The notes under the pieces are model-generated. The model ran no database searches. It saw only the letters and a list, made by a program, of their open reading frames with translations, and was not told the origin of the DNA. Positions 9,119 to 17,952 of a stretch of 64,000 nt of DNA are shown one piece after another. How positions within the stretch are numbered: position 1 is the first letter of the stretch; every line of letters begins with the position of its first letter. Position numbers and translations under genes: made by a program. Source of the DNA: Gammaproteobacteria bacterium (lineage in GTDB: Bacteria > Pseudomonadota > Gammaproteobacteria > Steroidobacterales > Rariloculaceae); assembly GCA_022825505.1 (NCBI GenBank), contig JAJDWR010000021.1, positions 34,573 through 98,572 on the forward strand, given 5' to 3'.

Positions 9119-11302
9119 ATGCTCTTGCAGAGATTTTCGACCAGCGCGGCGACCCCGTCAGTCTATGCAATATTGATGTTCTTCGCGTTGCTTCCGATGG
9201 CGGGTAACGCTCAGGACTCAGAGTCCGGCGACACCGGTGGCGCTGACGCGGAAGACGCGGCGGAACAGGTATCCACTCAGGATGACGGCGCAGAAGATAC
9301 GGCGGAACAGGTGGCCACCGTGCTCGAGACGGTGGTTGTCACAGGGCGGGCCATCGACCATTACTCGGCCACGGATGCGCTGACCGGCACCAAGACCAAT
9401 GCGCTCTTGCGGGATCTGCCGGTCACGGTATCGGTGGTGCCGCATCAACTCGTCGAGGATCGGGCCATGCTTCGCTTGGGCGAGGCGCTCGACAATGTTG
9501 CCGGCGCCCAGAGAAAACAGGGCTATGGCGGGGTCGAGAACTTCGGTGCGTTTCTCCGGGGCTTCGACTCCAGCTTCCTGACCTTGCGCAACGGCATTCG
9601 CGACCATGGTTTCTACACCTTGCGCGACGTTGCGAACGTCGAGCGCTTCGAGGTCCTGAAGGGGCCGAGTTCGGTGCTCTACGGAGCTGTCTACCCTGGC
9701 GGAATCACGAATACGATCACGAAGAAGCCGGTTGCGGAGCCCATGGCCGAGGTCCGTCTGACAGCCGGCAGCGAGGACCGGTATCGGGCCGAAGCCGATC
9801 TTGGCGGCCCCGTCAGCGACGCGATTTTCTACCGGCTGAACGTGGCCTACGAGGATCTCCGGAGCTTTCGCGACGAGGTCGGCAGCGACGGGTATTTCCT
9901 GGCGCCTGTCCTGACCTGGGTCGCTTCCGATCGAACGAGTCTCACGGTCGAGGTCGAGCACAAGAGCAGCGAGTACACGTGGGACCTCGGCTTGCCCAGA
10001 CACCCCGTGTCCCTGACGCTCCCGCTAGAGCGATTTCTCGGCGAGCCCGATGGCATCAACGACGTGGATTCGACGTATGTCAGCACGAGACTCGAGCATG
10101 AATTGAACGAGCAGTGGACCATTCGCCAGGTGCTCGGCCACGCGCGGACGGACGGGGATTACCGCTTGCGCTCGGCCTGGCGCGTTGACGACGATGAGCG
10201 CACGGCCCTTCGCGTGGCATACGACACCTGGGAGCGGTCGAAGACTGCCGTTGGCCAGCACGAACTGGTCGGTAATTTCGGTGGTCCGGGCGCCAGTCAC
10301 ACCTTCGTGGGCGGTGTCGAATACTATGAAACCGAGCAGGCGTACAATTTCCCCTTTGCTGGCCTGGCGCCGATCGATCTGTTTGAACCTGTTTACGGAG
10401 CCCAGCCCCAGCCATTCGGTTTCGTGTTGTTTGCGGACGAGAACAACTCCAGGGCTCTCGGTGTTTATGCTCAGGATCTGATCTCCATCGGCGACAGGTG
10501 GAAGCTGCTGGCGGGCCTGCGCTACGACCGCGTCGAGAACTCGACGATGAATCTGCTCAACGGCCAGTTGACCGAGCGCGATCCTGACACGGCATTGAGC
10601 CCGCAATTCGGCATCGTGTTCCAGCCGGATGAAGCGACCAGCATTCACTTGAGCTACGGCGAGTCGTTTCGGTCGATCACGAGCGGACGGACGGCCGACG
10701 GCAGCGACCTCGAGCCGGAAACGGGACAGCAGCTCGAGATCGGAGTGCGCCGGGAGTGGCTGGATGGGCTGGTGGCATCGAGTTTCGCCGTCTACGACAT
10801 CAAGCGGCAGAATGTGGCCACGCCCGATCCTCTCATGCCCACGTTCCGCGTGCAGACGGCAGAGCAGTCGAGCCGCGGGTTCGAGATAGAGCTATCGGGA
10901 TCGCCCGGTACCGGCTGGGATGTCATCGCGAGCGTAGCCTACATTGACGGTGAGGTCAGTCGAGACAACAGATTTGCCGTCGGTTCCCGCCTTCCCGGCG
11001 CGCCGCGCCAAAGCGCAAGCGTCTGGGGCAAGCATACGATACAAGGCGGCAATCTGGCGGGACTGGAGCTCGCCGCCGGCGCCTACTACGTCGGCGAGCG
11101 GGCGCTAGCGCTTCCGAATCTTCCCTGGGATCTCCCGTCCTACACGCGCGTCGACGCGATGGCGGCCCGTTCGTTCGGTGATTGGCGGGTCCAGCTCAAT
11201 CTCAAGAACCTCGCCGATCGTCGAATCTACGACCTGACGAGCACGACGATCATGCCGCAGGAACCGAGGAGCGTCCTGCTGAGGCTTAGCCGCCTGTTCT
11301 GA
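9119..11302 (+). CDS. TonB-dependent siderophore-type receptor
   Basis: The 727-aa protein starts at the ATG at 9119, preceded by TTGGAGG. A signal peptide ends about GNAQ, followed by a short acidic repeat (AEDAAEQV.../AEDTAEQV...) and the TonB box LETVVVTGR. The plug domain includes LRDLPVTVSVVPHQLVEDR and EVLKGPSSVLYG, as in TIGR01783 siderophore receptors. The barrel ends LLRLSRLF, with a terminal aromatic residue. It is followed after 8 nt by two ABC-2 permeases and an ATPase, probably one operon. With the Zur-box-like site upstream, the ligand may be a zinc or other metal chelate rather than iron. Confidence 0.9.
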   Translation: MLLQRFSTSAATPSVYAILMFFALLPMAGNAQDSESGDTGGADAEDAAEQVSTQDDGAEDTAEQVATVLETVVVTGRAIDHYSATDALTGTKTNALLRDLPVTVSVVPHQLVEDRAMLRLGEALDNVAGAQRKQGYGGVENFGAFLRGFDSSFLTLRNGIRDHGFYTLRDVANVERFEVLKGPSSVLYGAVYPGGITNTITKKPVAEPMAEVRLTAGSEDRYRAEADLGGPVSDAIFYRLNVAYEDLRSFRDEVGSDGYFLAPVLTWVASDRTSLTVEVEHKSSEYTWDLGLPRHPVSLTLPLERFLGEPDGINDVDSTYVSTRLEHELNEQWTIRQVLGHARTDGDYRLRSAWRVDDDERTALRVAYDTWERSKTAVGQHELVGNFGGPGASHTFVGGVEYYETEQAYNFPFAGLAPIDLFEPVYGAQPQPFGFVLFADENNSRALGVYAQDLISIGDRWKLLAGLRYDRVENSTMNLLNGQLTERDPDTALSPQFGIVFQPDEATSIHLSYGESFRSITSGRTADGSDLEPETGQQLEIGVRREWLDGLVASSFAVYDIKRQNVATPDPLMPTFRVQTAEQSSRGFEIELSGSPGTGWDVIASVAYIDGEVSRDNRFAVGSRLPGAPRQSASVWGKHTIQGGNLAGLELAAGAYYVGERALALPNLPWDLPSYTRVDAMAARSFGDWRVQLNLKNLADRRIYDLTSTTIMPQEPRSVLLRLSRLF

Positions 11303-11310
11303 AACGCGGC

Positions 11311-12735
11311 ATGTTCGCGCTGGTCGCCCGTCGGGAGTTGTTGCTGCAACTGCGCGACGGGCGCCTTCGCGTGGCGTTGGCCCTCCTGCTCGGCGTACTG
11401 ATTGCCGCCTGCGCGGCGGGGTGGGTGCAGTTCGAGCGCTCGATGCAGGAGAAAGGCAGCTTTGAAGACGGCGCCAGGGACCAGTGGCTGACGCAGGGAG
11501 AGCGCCACCCCCACCGCGCCGCGCACTACGGGACATACGTCACGATGCCCGAGTTCGGTCTCGCTTTTTTTGACCCCGGCTTGCGTCCGGTCGCGGGTCA
11601 AACGCTCTGGCTCGAGGCGCATTCTCGCCCGGCGTTCGCAAACGTGCCGATCCAGGACGATCAGACCTTGTCCCTGGGCCCGACGACGGTCAGCGGTTCC
11701 GCCGTACTGCAACTGCTGGGAGGGTTGCTGGCGCTCGTCATGGGCGCCGTCGCCGTGTCGAGCGACCGCGAAAGCGGCGTCCTCAGGCAGGTACTTGCCC
11801 AGGGGTGCAGCATCCGGAACTGGTTGATCGGCAAGACGCTCGGATTGGCAGCCATACTGGCCATTCCCCTGGGCGCCGCAGGTGTCGTGATCATCGGGGG
11901 CGCGGTGGCGATTTCCCCGGAATCCGTGCGTGCCGACGCCGCCTTGCGCGCTTTGTTTCTCGTTCTGGGCAATGGTCTTCTACTGTGGGTGCTGTTGGCC
12001 GTCGGGGTGACCCTGTCGAGCTGCCTTCGCTCGACTCGCGTAGCGCTGACCGCGGCGCTTGCGGTGTGGATCGGCGTTTTTGTGCTGGCCCCTCGCGCGG
12101 CCTCGGCCCTTGCGGAAGTCGCAGCTCCGACACCCACCTTGTCGGCCTACCGCACGGCCGTGATTGGAGCCTTCAACGACGGATTCGACGGTCGGGGCGG
12201 TTACGCCGCCCAGCTTGAAGCACTCGAAACGGAGACGGTGCAGCGCTACGGCGTGGAAAGCCTGGCGGACCTGCCCATTGGGTTCTCCGGTATTCGCATG
12301 CAGCACATGGATGCGTGGAGCGCCGAGGTTGATGACCGCGAGTTCGCGCGACTGGAAAGTATTTACGCCAGCCAGCAGCGCGTCCGAATGACGATAGCAG
12401 CGTTCGCGCCATACATCGCCGCTCGTGCGGTCTCGCGTGGCTTGGCCGGCACGGACTGGGCGCACTACCGACACTTTCTCACGGCGGCCGAGCGCTATCG
12501 GCGGAATATGGGCGGTCAGATGAACGCCCTGATCGAGGAGCGTCTTGCCGGCGAGGTGTGGGAGATGGACGGAACTGACGAAGATTGGGCAACCGTGTCG
12601 CCCCTCCGCTACACCTCTCCATCCGTTGGCTGGGCACTCGGTCGAATGGCAACGCCCCTGGCCCTGTTGCTCGCCTGGGCCACGCTGGTCGTCGGCGTGT
12701 GCCTGACGCTGGCGGCCCGAAGGCTCCGTCCATGA
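11311..12735 (+). CDS. ABC-2 type permease, DUF3526-like (subunit 1)
   Basis: This 474-aa membrane protein has an N-terminal TM helix (residues about 17-35), a large periplasmic loop, and a cluster of five or six helices from about 130 to 275. It then has a second long extracytoplasmic loop and a last helix near residue 455. The sequence SSDRESGVLRQVLAQG is typical of ABC-2 permeases. DUF3526 permeases usually occur in pairs with one ATPase, as here. It starts 8 nt after the TonB receptor and its stop overlaps the next start (ATGA). The role is probably export or assembly linked to the receptor's ligand. Confidence 0.82.
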   Translation: MFALVARRELLLQLRDGRLRVALALLLGVLIAACAAGWVQFERSMQEKGSFEDGARDQWLTQGERHPHRAAHYGTYVTMPEFGLAFFDPGLRPVAGQTLWLEAHSRPAFANVPIQDDQTLSLGPTTVSGSAVLQLLGGLLALVMGAVAVSSDRESGVLRQVLAQGCSIRNWLIGKTLGLAAILAIPLGAAGVVIIGGAVAISPESVRADAALRALFLVLGNGLLLWVLLAVGVTLSSCLRSTRVALTAALAVWIGVFVLAPRAASALAEVAAPTPTLSAYRTAVIGAFNDGFDGRGGYAAQLEALETETVQRYGVESLADLPIGFSGIRMQHMDAWSAEVDDREFARLESIYASQQRVRMTIAAFAPYIAARAVSRGLAGTDWAHYRHFLTAAERYRRNMGGQMNALIEERLAGEVWEMDGTDEDWATVSPLRYTSPSVGWALGRMATPLALLLAWATLVVGVCLTLAARRLRP

Positions 12736-14183
12736 GACGTCGCCCGGTGGCCGAGTGGCGTTTGCTCGCAAGGGCGCCTGCGTCCCGTGCGATCGTTATC
12801 GTGCTTTTGGGTCTGACGGCCTTCGGGGCATTCAATGGAGCGCAGCGCCTCGACGAAGAGCGAGACGAGATCCAGGCGGCCCTGGCCGCCGACCGGGAGA
12901 GCTTCGCTGGCAGGCGCGCCGCGCTTGTCGAGCTCGAGGCGGGGCGAACCGAGGAAGGTCAGTTTGGCAGCCCACGCAAGGCGCACCAGGCGATATTGGG
13001 CGCCCGCCGGCCCTTGATGCCCAGCCCGGCCGAACTGCCCGTGATCTCCGCGTTCTCGCCGCGGCCCACACCCAGCTTGTTGCCGGTCGGGATCCTGACC
13101 CGCCACTCTGATCAGCAGGCGGGGCTCGAGGACCCGACGAATCGCCTGGACGGCCCATTCGACCTGATCTTCGTCACAACCTGGTTGCTTCCGCTGTTTG
13201 CGCTGGTGCTCGGTTGCGACGTGCTGTCCGGTGACCGGGAGCGCGGTAGAGCCGCCTTGCTGGCAAGCCAGGGAACGCCGCTTGGCGCCATCGTCATCAG
13301 CCGCTTGGTCGTTCGCTACCTCGTCCTGGCCGTGCCAACCGCCTTGATCGTCGCCGCAACGGTTGTCGTCATGGAGTGGGAACAGATGCCGGCTGCACTG
13401 CCAGCGCTCGTTGCCTGGCTCATGGCGTTCGGTCTTTATCTGGCATTCTGGTTTGCTCTGGCGGGGAGTGTGAACGCCGTCGCCCGATCTACGGCCAGTG
13501 CGGCGATTTTCCTGCTGAGTCTCTGGGTCGCGGTGGCGGTCGTCGTTCCGTCCCTGGCGGGCGCTATCGTAAGCGGCATCGCGCCACCGCCCGATCGTCT
13601 CCAGGGCATCCTGGCATTTCGCGACATCGAGGCGGACCTGAATCGGCGTCGCGACGAAGTCACCGACGCGTACTATGCTGCATCGCCCGAGAATCGTCCG
13701 ATCGTTCAGGGCGACGAATACGAGGAGTACTTCGTCACCGAACTCTATCCGCGTCAGCTTGCCTTCGACGAGCGTTTTGCTCCGGTCACCGATGCCATGG
13801 AGGACGCCCGCATCCGTCAGGCGCGTCTTCTCCGCATTGCGGGCCTGGCAAGCCCCACGTTGGCCTTCACCTTGCTTTCGAGGGATCTGGCCGGCGAGGC
13901 GCCGGAGCGCCGCCGTGCCTTCTACGCAGCCGCGGACGAGTATCAGCGCCGATGGCGCCAGCACTTCGACCACAAGCTGGCATCGATGCGCCCGCTCACG
14001 GTTCTTGACTACGACGGCAAGCCGGAGTTCAGTGTGTCTCCCGAACCCGTGCCCGCCAGATGGAAACGGACCGTCTTGCCGCTGCTTGCCCTGGGGCTGT
14101 CCGCAGCAGGCGCGGTTTTTTTCGGTGTCCGGCTGGCACGCCGTGCGACGCCGTTTGGAGGACCTCTGCATGCTGGAGGCTGA
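12732..14183 (+). CDS. ABC-2 type permease, DUF3526-like (subunit 2)
   Basis: The 483-aa protein starts at the ATG at 12732 within the stop of the previous gene. Its layout mirrors its neighbour: one N-terminal helix, a large periplasmic loop with a DPTNRLDGPFDLIFV entry to the membrane core, the motif CDVLSGDRERGRAALLASQG, several helices, a second loop, and a final helix (LPLLALGLSAAGAVFFGV). The two permeases look like diverged paralogues forming a heterodimer. It overlaps the ATPase gene by 14 nt. Confidence 0.82.
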   Translation: MRRRPVAEWRLLARAPASRAIVIVLLGLTAFGAFNGAQRLDEERDEIQAALAADRESFAGRRAALVELEAGRTEEGQFGSPRKAHQAILGARRPLMPSPAELPVISAFSPRPTPSLLPVGILTRHSDQQAGLEDPTNRLDGPFDLIFVTTWLLPLFALVLGCDVLSGDRERGRAALLASQGTPLGAIVISRLVVRYLVLAVPTALIVAATVVVMEWEQMPAALPALVAWLMAFGLYLAFWFALAGSVNAVARSTASAAIFLLSLWVAVAVVVPSLAGAIVSGIAPPPDRLQGILAFRDIEADLNRRRDEVTDAYYAASPENRPIVQGDEYEEYFVTELYPRQLAFDERFAPVTDAMEDARIRQARLLRIAGLASPTLAFTLLSRDLAGEAPERRRAFYAAADEYQRRWRQHFDHKLASMRPLTVLDYDGKPEFSVSPEPVPARWKRTVLPLLALGLSAAGAVFFGVRLARRATPFGGPLHAGG

Positions 14184-14871
14184 ATCGCTTCACAAGTCCT
14201 ATGCCGGGCAGCCGGCAATCGATGATCTGAACCTGTGCGTCGGCAAGGGTGAAATCTACGCCTTGCTGGGCCCCAACGGCGCCGGCAAGACCACCACGAT
14301 CAATTGCTTTCTGGGCTTTGTCAGGCCGGACAAGGGACGCGTACTCGTCAATGGCAATGACCCGGCGCTGGACAATCGCCGGGTGAGGCGGTCTCTGGCG
14401 TACATTCCCGAGCAGATCAGTCTCTATGGATGGTTTACCGGTGTCGAGAATCTCAGCTACTTCACGGAGCTCGCAGGCGAACGCCTGTCCCGGCAACGAT
14501 GTGAGTCTCTGTTGATCGAGTCGGGCCTGGAGCCGGATGCCCTCAACAAGCGGGTCTCCGGCTATTCGAAGGGCATGACTCAGAAGGTCGGGATCGCCAT
14601 TGCACTTGCGAAGGAGGCACAGGCCCTGCTGCTCGATGAACCAACCAGCGGGCTCGATCCCAGCGCCGCCTACGAGTTCAGCCGATCGTTGCGCGCTCTT
14701 CGAGACCGAGGGGTTGCGATCCTGCTGGCGACGCACGACCTGTTTCGGGCGAAGGAAGATGCTTCGCGTATCGGCATCATGCGCCATGGCCGGCTCGTGC
14801 ACGAACTGGCCGGCACAGAACTCGGTCACGCCGAACTCGAAGGCTTCTACCTGGAGGCAATTCGCGACTGA
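14170..14871 (+). CDS. ABC transporter ATP-binding protein
   Basis: The 233-aa ATPase starts at the ATG at 14170. Walker A is GPNGAGKTTT (about residues 34-43), the signature is SGYSKGMTQKVGIA (the usual LSGGQ replaced by SGYSKGM, as in CcmA/NosF-type exporters), Walker B is ALLLDEPTSGLD, and the switch is ATHD. It should energise the two ABC-2 permeases just upstream. It is the last gene of the receptor-permease-permease-ATPase unit, and the island ends here, 209 nt before rpoZ. Confidence 0.92.
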   Translation: MLEAESLHKSYAGQPAIDDLNLCVGKGEIYALLGPNGAGKTTTINCFLGFVRPDKGRVLVNGNDPALDNRRVRRSLAYIPEQISLYGWFTGVENLSYFTELAGERLSRQRCESLLIESGLEPDALNKRVSGYSKGMTQKVGIAIALAKEAQALLLDEPTSGLDPSAAYEFSRSLRALRDRGVAILLATHDLFRAKEDASRIGIMRHGRLVHELAGTELGHAELEGFYLEAIRD

Positions 14872-14998
14872 TTCCGGGAGAATGTCATGGCCTCTCCGGG
14901 GCTGCATGAATTCGGCAGCGACGCGTCACGGCCCGGACACTCCCGTAAACTAGTCGGTTAGGCATCCGCCCCCGCGCCTTGCCATGCTCATGTGCCGA

Positions 14999-15019
14999 CA
15001 CCGGTAGCCGCTACCGGTG
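14999..15019. repeat. Perfect 9-bp inverted repeat in the rpoZ leader
   Basis: CACCGGTAG and CTACCGGTG flank a 3-nt centre, 62 nt before rpoZ. No T-run follows, so it is not a standard terminator. It may be a regulator site or a leader hairpin. Confidence 0.4.
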
Positions 15020-15080
15020 CCATTGCAGTAAACTTGACCCCACGGTTTGGAAGTGGACTTGTTCCCTGGAGGAATGCCCC

Positions 15081-15380
15081 GTGGCCCGGATCACCGTAGA
15101 GGACTGCACCGATAATGTATCGAACCTGTTCCAGCTCGTGCTGGTAGCAGCCAAGCGCGCGCGGCAACTGGCCAACGGCGCCGAGCCCCTGGTGCCCTGG
15201 GAGAACGACAAGCCCACGGTGGTCGCGTTACGGGAAGTCGCCGAGGGTTATGTCACCGAGTCCATTCTGGAAGAGCGTGAACGTTCGTCGGATGAACTGA
15301 CCGATGGGGAACAGGCGCCCGCCACGCTGCCTGGAGACCTGTTCCTGCCCGGCCCGTTTTTCTCGGCGAGCAAAGAATGA
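15081..15380 (+). CDS. rpoZ: RNA polymerase omega subunit
   Basis: This 99-aa protein starts at a GTG (15081) with GGAGG 8 nt upstream. It begins [20 protein letters not shown] and has AAKRARQL and [15 protein letters not shown], the conserved omega segments. Omega helps fold the beta' subunit and, with ppGpp made or degraded by the adjacent SpoT, forms a ppGpp binding site in Proteobacteria. The rpoZ-spoT pairing is standard; the distance from gmk is not. Confidence 0.93.
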   Translation: MARITVEDCTDNVSNLFQLVLVAAKRARQLANGAEPLVPWENDKPTVVALREVAEGYVTESILEERERSSDELTDGEQAPATLPGDLFLPGPFFSASKE

Positions 15381-15413
15381 GGTCACCGCCTGCTGCGAGA
15401 AGCGGGAGCTCGC

Positions 15414-17567
15414 ATGGACTATTCGGCCGCAATCAGAGAACGTCTGCCGTCGCTGTGGCGGGCGGACGGCCTCGGCGAGCTCATGGGGAAGCTGGAGAGC
15501 TATCTCCCCGAATCCGAACTGCCCGGCATCCTTGACGCCTACGAAGCCGCCTCCGCCGCTCACGACGGACAACAGCGGCTCAGCGGCGATGACTACATAA
15601 GTCACCCGATCGCCGTCGCCCGCATCCTCGCGGACCTGCACCTGGACCCCGGCTCCATCAAGGCCGCGCTGCTGCATGACGTGCTCGAGGATACGCCCTG
15701 CACCCTGGACGATATCAACGGGCGATTCGGGGAGGATGTGGCGTTGCTGGTGGACGGCGTCAGCAAGCTGGACAAGCTGCGTTTCGACAGCGCGGTGGAG
15801 GCCCAGGCCGAATCCTTCCGCAAGATGCTCCTGGCCATGGTGCAGGATCTGAGGGTCATCCTGGTCAAGCTGGCCGACCGAACCCACAACATGCGCACCA
15901 TCGAGCACCTGCCCGCGCCAAAGCGGCGCCGAATCGCCAAGGAGACATTGGAGATCTACGCCCCGATCGCCAACCGCTTGGGCATGTACAGCCTGAAGGT
16001 GGAACTGGAAGACCTGGGCTTCAGGGCTTTCACACCGTTTCGGTATCGGGTTCTGAATCGCGCCCTGCGCCGCTCCCGGGGCAGCCAGCGGCAGTTCCTG
16101 CGAAGGATCGTCTCCAACCTGAACAAGCGGATCGCCGAGCGCGGTATCGAAGCGCGCCTCGTCGCGCGGGAAAAGCGGCTCTACAGCATCTACTCCAAGA
16201 TGCGGCGCAAACACATACCGCTGTCCGAGATCGTGGATGTGTTCGGCGTGAGGATCGTCGTCGCCGACATCGATACCTGCTACCGGATGCTCGGGCTGGT
16301 CCACGAGCTCTACAAGCCCATGCCGGGCCGCTTCAAGGACTACATATCGATCCCCAGGGTCAACGGTTACCAATCCCTGCACACGACCCTGTTCGGCCCC
16401 AGGAGCATGCCGCTGGAGGTACAGATCAGGACCGAGGAGATGGACGAGGTCGCCGAGCAGGGCATCGCCGCGCATTGGCAATACAAGGCCGTGGACAAGC
16501 TCACGCACGGCGCGGAGGCCAGGGCCCGGGAGTGGCTGCAGAATCTCATGGAGATGCAGCAGGCCTCCAATTCGGAGGAGTTTCTGGAAACTGTCAAGGC
16601 CGACCTGTTCCCCGACAAGGTGTACGTGTTCACGCCCAAGGGCGACATCATGCGGCTGCCCCGGGGCGCCACCGCCGTGGACTTCGCCTATGCGGTGCAT
16701 ACCGACATCGGGAATCGATGCAAGGCCGCCAAGATCGCCCGCCGCGAAGTACCGCTGAATACCACGCTCAACAACGGCGATACGGTGGAGATCGTCACCG
16801 CCCGTTCGGCGCGCCCGAATCCCAACTGGGTCAATTTCGTCACCACCGGCAAGGCCCGCAACGCCATTCGCGCGTACCTGAAGAACCTGCGGCGCGAGGA
16901 AGCGCGGGAACTGGGCAAGCGACTTCTCAGCCAGGCGCTCAGACCGTACGCCCTGAACCTTCGCCGCCTGCGAAAGGCCCAGAGAGGGCGCCTGATCGAG
17001 GAACTCGGCATATCCGCCATGGACGAGGTGTACGAACAGGTCGGGCTGGGCGAGCGTCTTGCGCCGGTGGTAGCCGGCATGCTGGCCCAGCAACTGGGCG
17101 AAGAAGACGACGCCCGAGTGGAAAAGAAACCGCTCGAAATCGCCGGTACCGAGGGACTGCTGGTGACGTACGCGGGCTGCTGTCACCCGATACCGGGCGA
17201 CGGCATCGTCGGCTACATGTCCAGCGGGCGAGGCGTGATCATCCATCGCGACAAATGCCACAACGTCGCGAAGTTCCGCGAGCAACCTGCCAAGTGGATT
17301 CCGGTGGACTGGCGCCAGGGCATTTCGGGCGAGTTCCAGTCCGAAATTCGCGTCCGGACCCTGAACCGGGTCGGCCTGCTGGCCGATGTGGCGGGCAGAA
17401 TCTCGGCAACGTTCAGCAACATTCGGCACGTCAGCGTCGAATCCGCCGATGACGAGTCCATGCTGCTGTTCAGGCTGAACGTGCGCGACCGCCGTCACCT
17501 GGCTCAGGTCATGCGCAGCATCCGCACGAACCCGGAAGTGGTCCGTGTCTCCCGTACCCCGGCCTGA
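15414..17567 (+). CDS. spoT: Bifunctional (p)ppGpp synthetase/hydrolase
   Basis: At 717 aa this is a full-length SpoT. The HD hydrolase domain shows [10 protein letters not shown] and LLHDVLEDT with its His/Asp metal ligands, so hydrolysis should be active. The synthetase domain has [24 protein letters not shown] domain ([20 protein letters not shown]), a zinc-finger-like region ([19 protein letters not shown]) and a C-terminal ACT domain follow. It controls the stringent response together with omega (rpoZ, 33 nt upstream). The ridA start follows after 4 nt. Confidence 0.96.
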   Translation: MDYSAAIRERLPSLWRADGLGELMGKLESYLPESELPGILDAYEAASAAHDGQQRLSGDDYISHPIAVARILADLHLDPGSIKAALLHDVLEDTPCTLDDINGRFGEDVALLVDGVSKLDKLRFDSAVEAQAESFRKMLLAMVQDLRVILVKLADRTHNMRTIEHLPAPKRRRIAKETLEIYAPIANRLGMYSLKVELEDLGFRAFTPFRYRVLNRALRRSRGSQRQFLRRIVSNLNKRIAERGIEARLVAREKRLYSIYSKMRRKHIPLSEIVDVFGVRIVVADIDTCYRMLGLVHELYKPMPGRFKDYISIPRVNGYQSLHTTLFGPRSMPLEVQIRTEEMDEVAEQGIAAHWQYKAVDKLTHGAEARAREWLQNLMEMQQASNSEEFLETVKADLFPDKVYVFTPKGDIMRLPRGATAVDFAYAVHTDIGNRCKAAKIARREVPLNTTLNNGDTVEIVTARSARPNPNWVNFVTTGKARNAIRAYLKNLRREEARELGKRLLSQALRPYALNLRRLRKAQRGRLIEELGISAMDEVYEQVGLGERLAPVVAGMLAQQLGEEDDARVEKKPLEIAGTEGLLVTYAGCCHPIPGDGIVGYMSSGRGVIIHRDKCHNVAKFREQPAKWIPVDWRQGISGEFQSEIRVRTLNRVGLLADVAGRISATFSNIRHVSVESADDESMLLFRLNVRDRRHLAQVMRSIRTNPEVVRVSRTPA

Positions 17568-17571
17568 CCCC

Positions 17572-17952
17572 ATGGCATTCGAAACCATCCACACCGCAAA
17601 CGCCCCGGCCGCCATCGGAACGTACAGTCAGGCCGTTCGCTCGGGAGACACGGTCTACCTCTCCGGCCAGATCCCGCTGGATCCCGAAACCATGGAGCTG
17701 GTGGAAGGCGATATCGACGCGCAGATCCGCCAGGTTTTCGACAACCTCGCCGCCGTGGCGGAGGCGGCCGGCGGCGGGCTCGGCAACATCGTCAAGCTCA
17801 CCGTTTATCTCGAAGACCTCGGGCACTTCCCCCGGGTCAACGAGATCATGGCGCAATACTTCCGGGAGCCCTACCCTGCCCGCGCCGCCATCGGCGTGGC
17901 GGCGCTGCCCAGGGCGGCGGCGGTCGAGATGGACGCGATTCTGGTTGTCTGA
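17572..17952 (+). CDS. ridA: RidA family enamine/imine deaminase
   Basis: This 126-aa protein (ATG at 17572) hydrolyses reactive 2-aminoacrylate-type enamines and protects PLP enzymes. Family motifs are [20 protein letters not shown] near the N-terminus, [18 protein letters not shown] and [20 protein letters not shown], the last holding the key Arg and substrate loop. It lies between spoT and recG, as in many Gammaproteobacteria, and overlaps the recG start by 8 nt. Confidence 0.95.
   Translation: MAFETIHTANAPAAIGTYSQAVRSGDTVYLSGQIPLDPETMELVEGDIDAQIRQVFDNLAAVAEAAGGGLGNIVKLTVYLEDLGHFPRVNEIMAQYFREPYPARAAIGVAALPRAAAVEMDAILVV

Noticed and set aside
14999..15019. The rpoZ-leader dyad considered as a terminator of the ABC operon
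   Set aside because: No T-run follows on either strand, so it is listed only as an inverted repeat.
15228..17615. A 795-codon minus-strand frame opposite spoT
   Set aside because: It has no recognisable domain, while the plus strand encodes a full SpoT; it is a GC-bias shadow.
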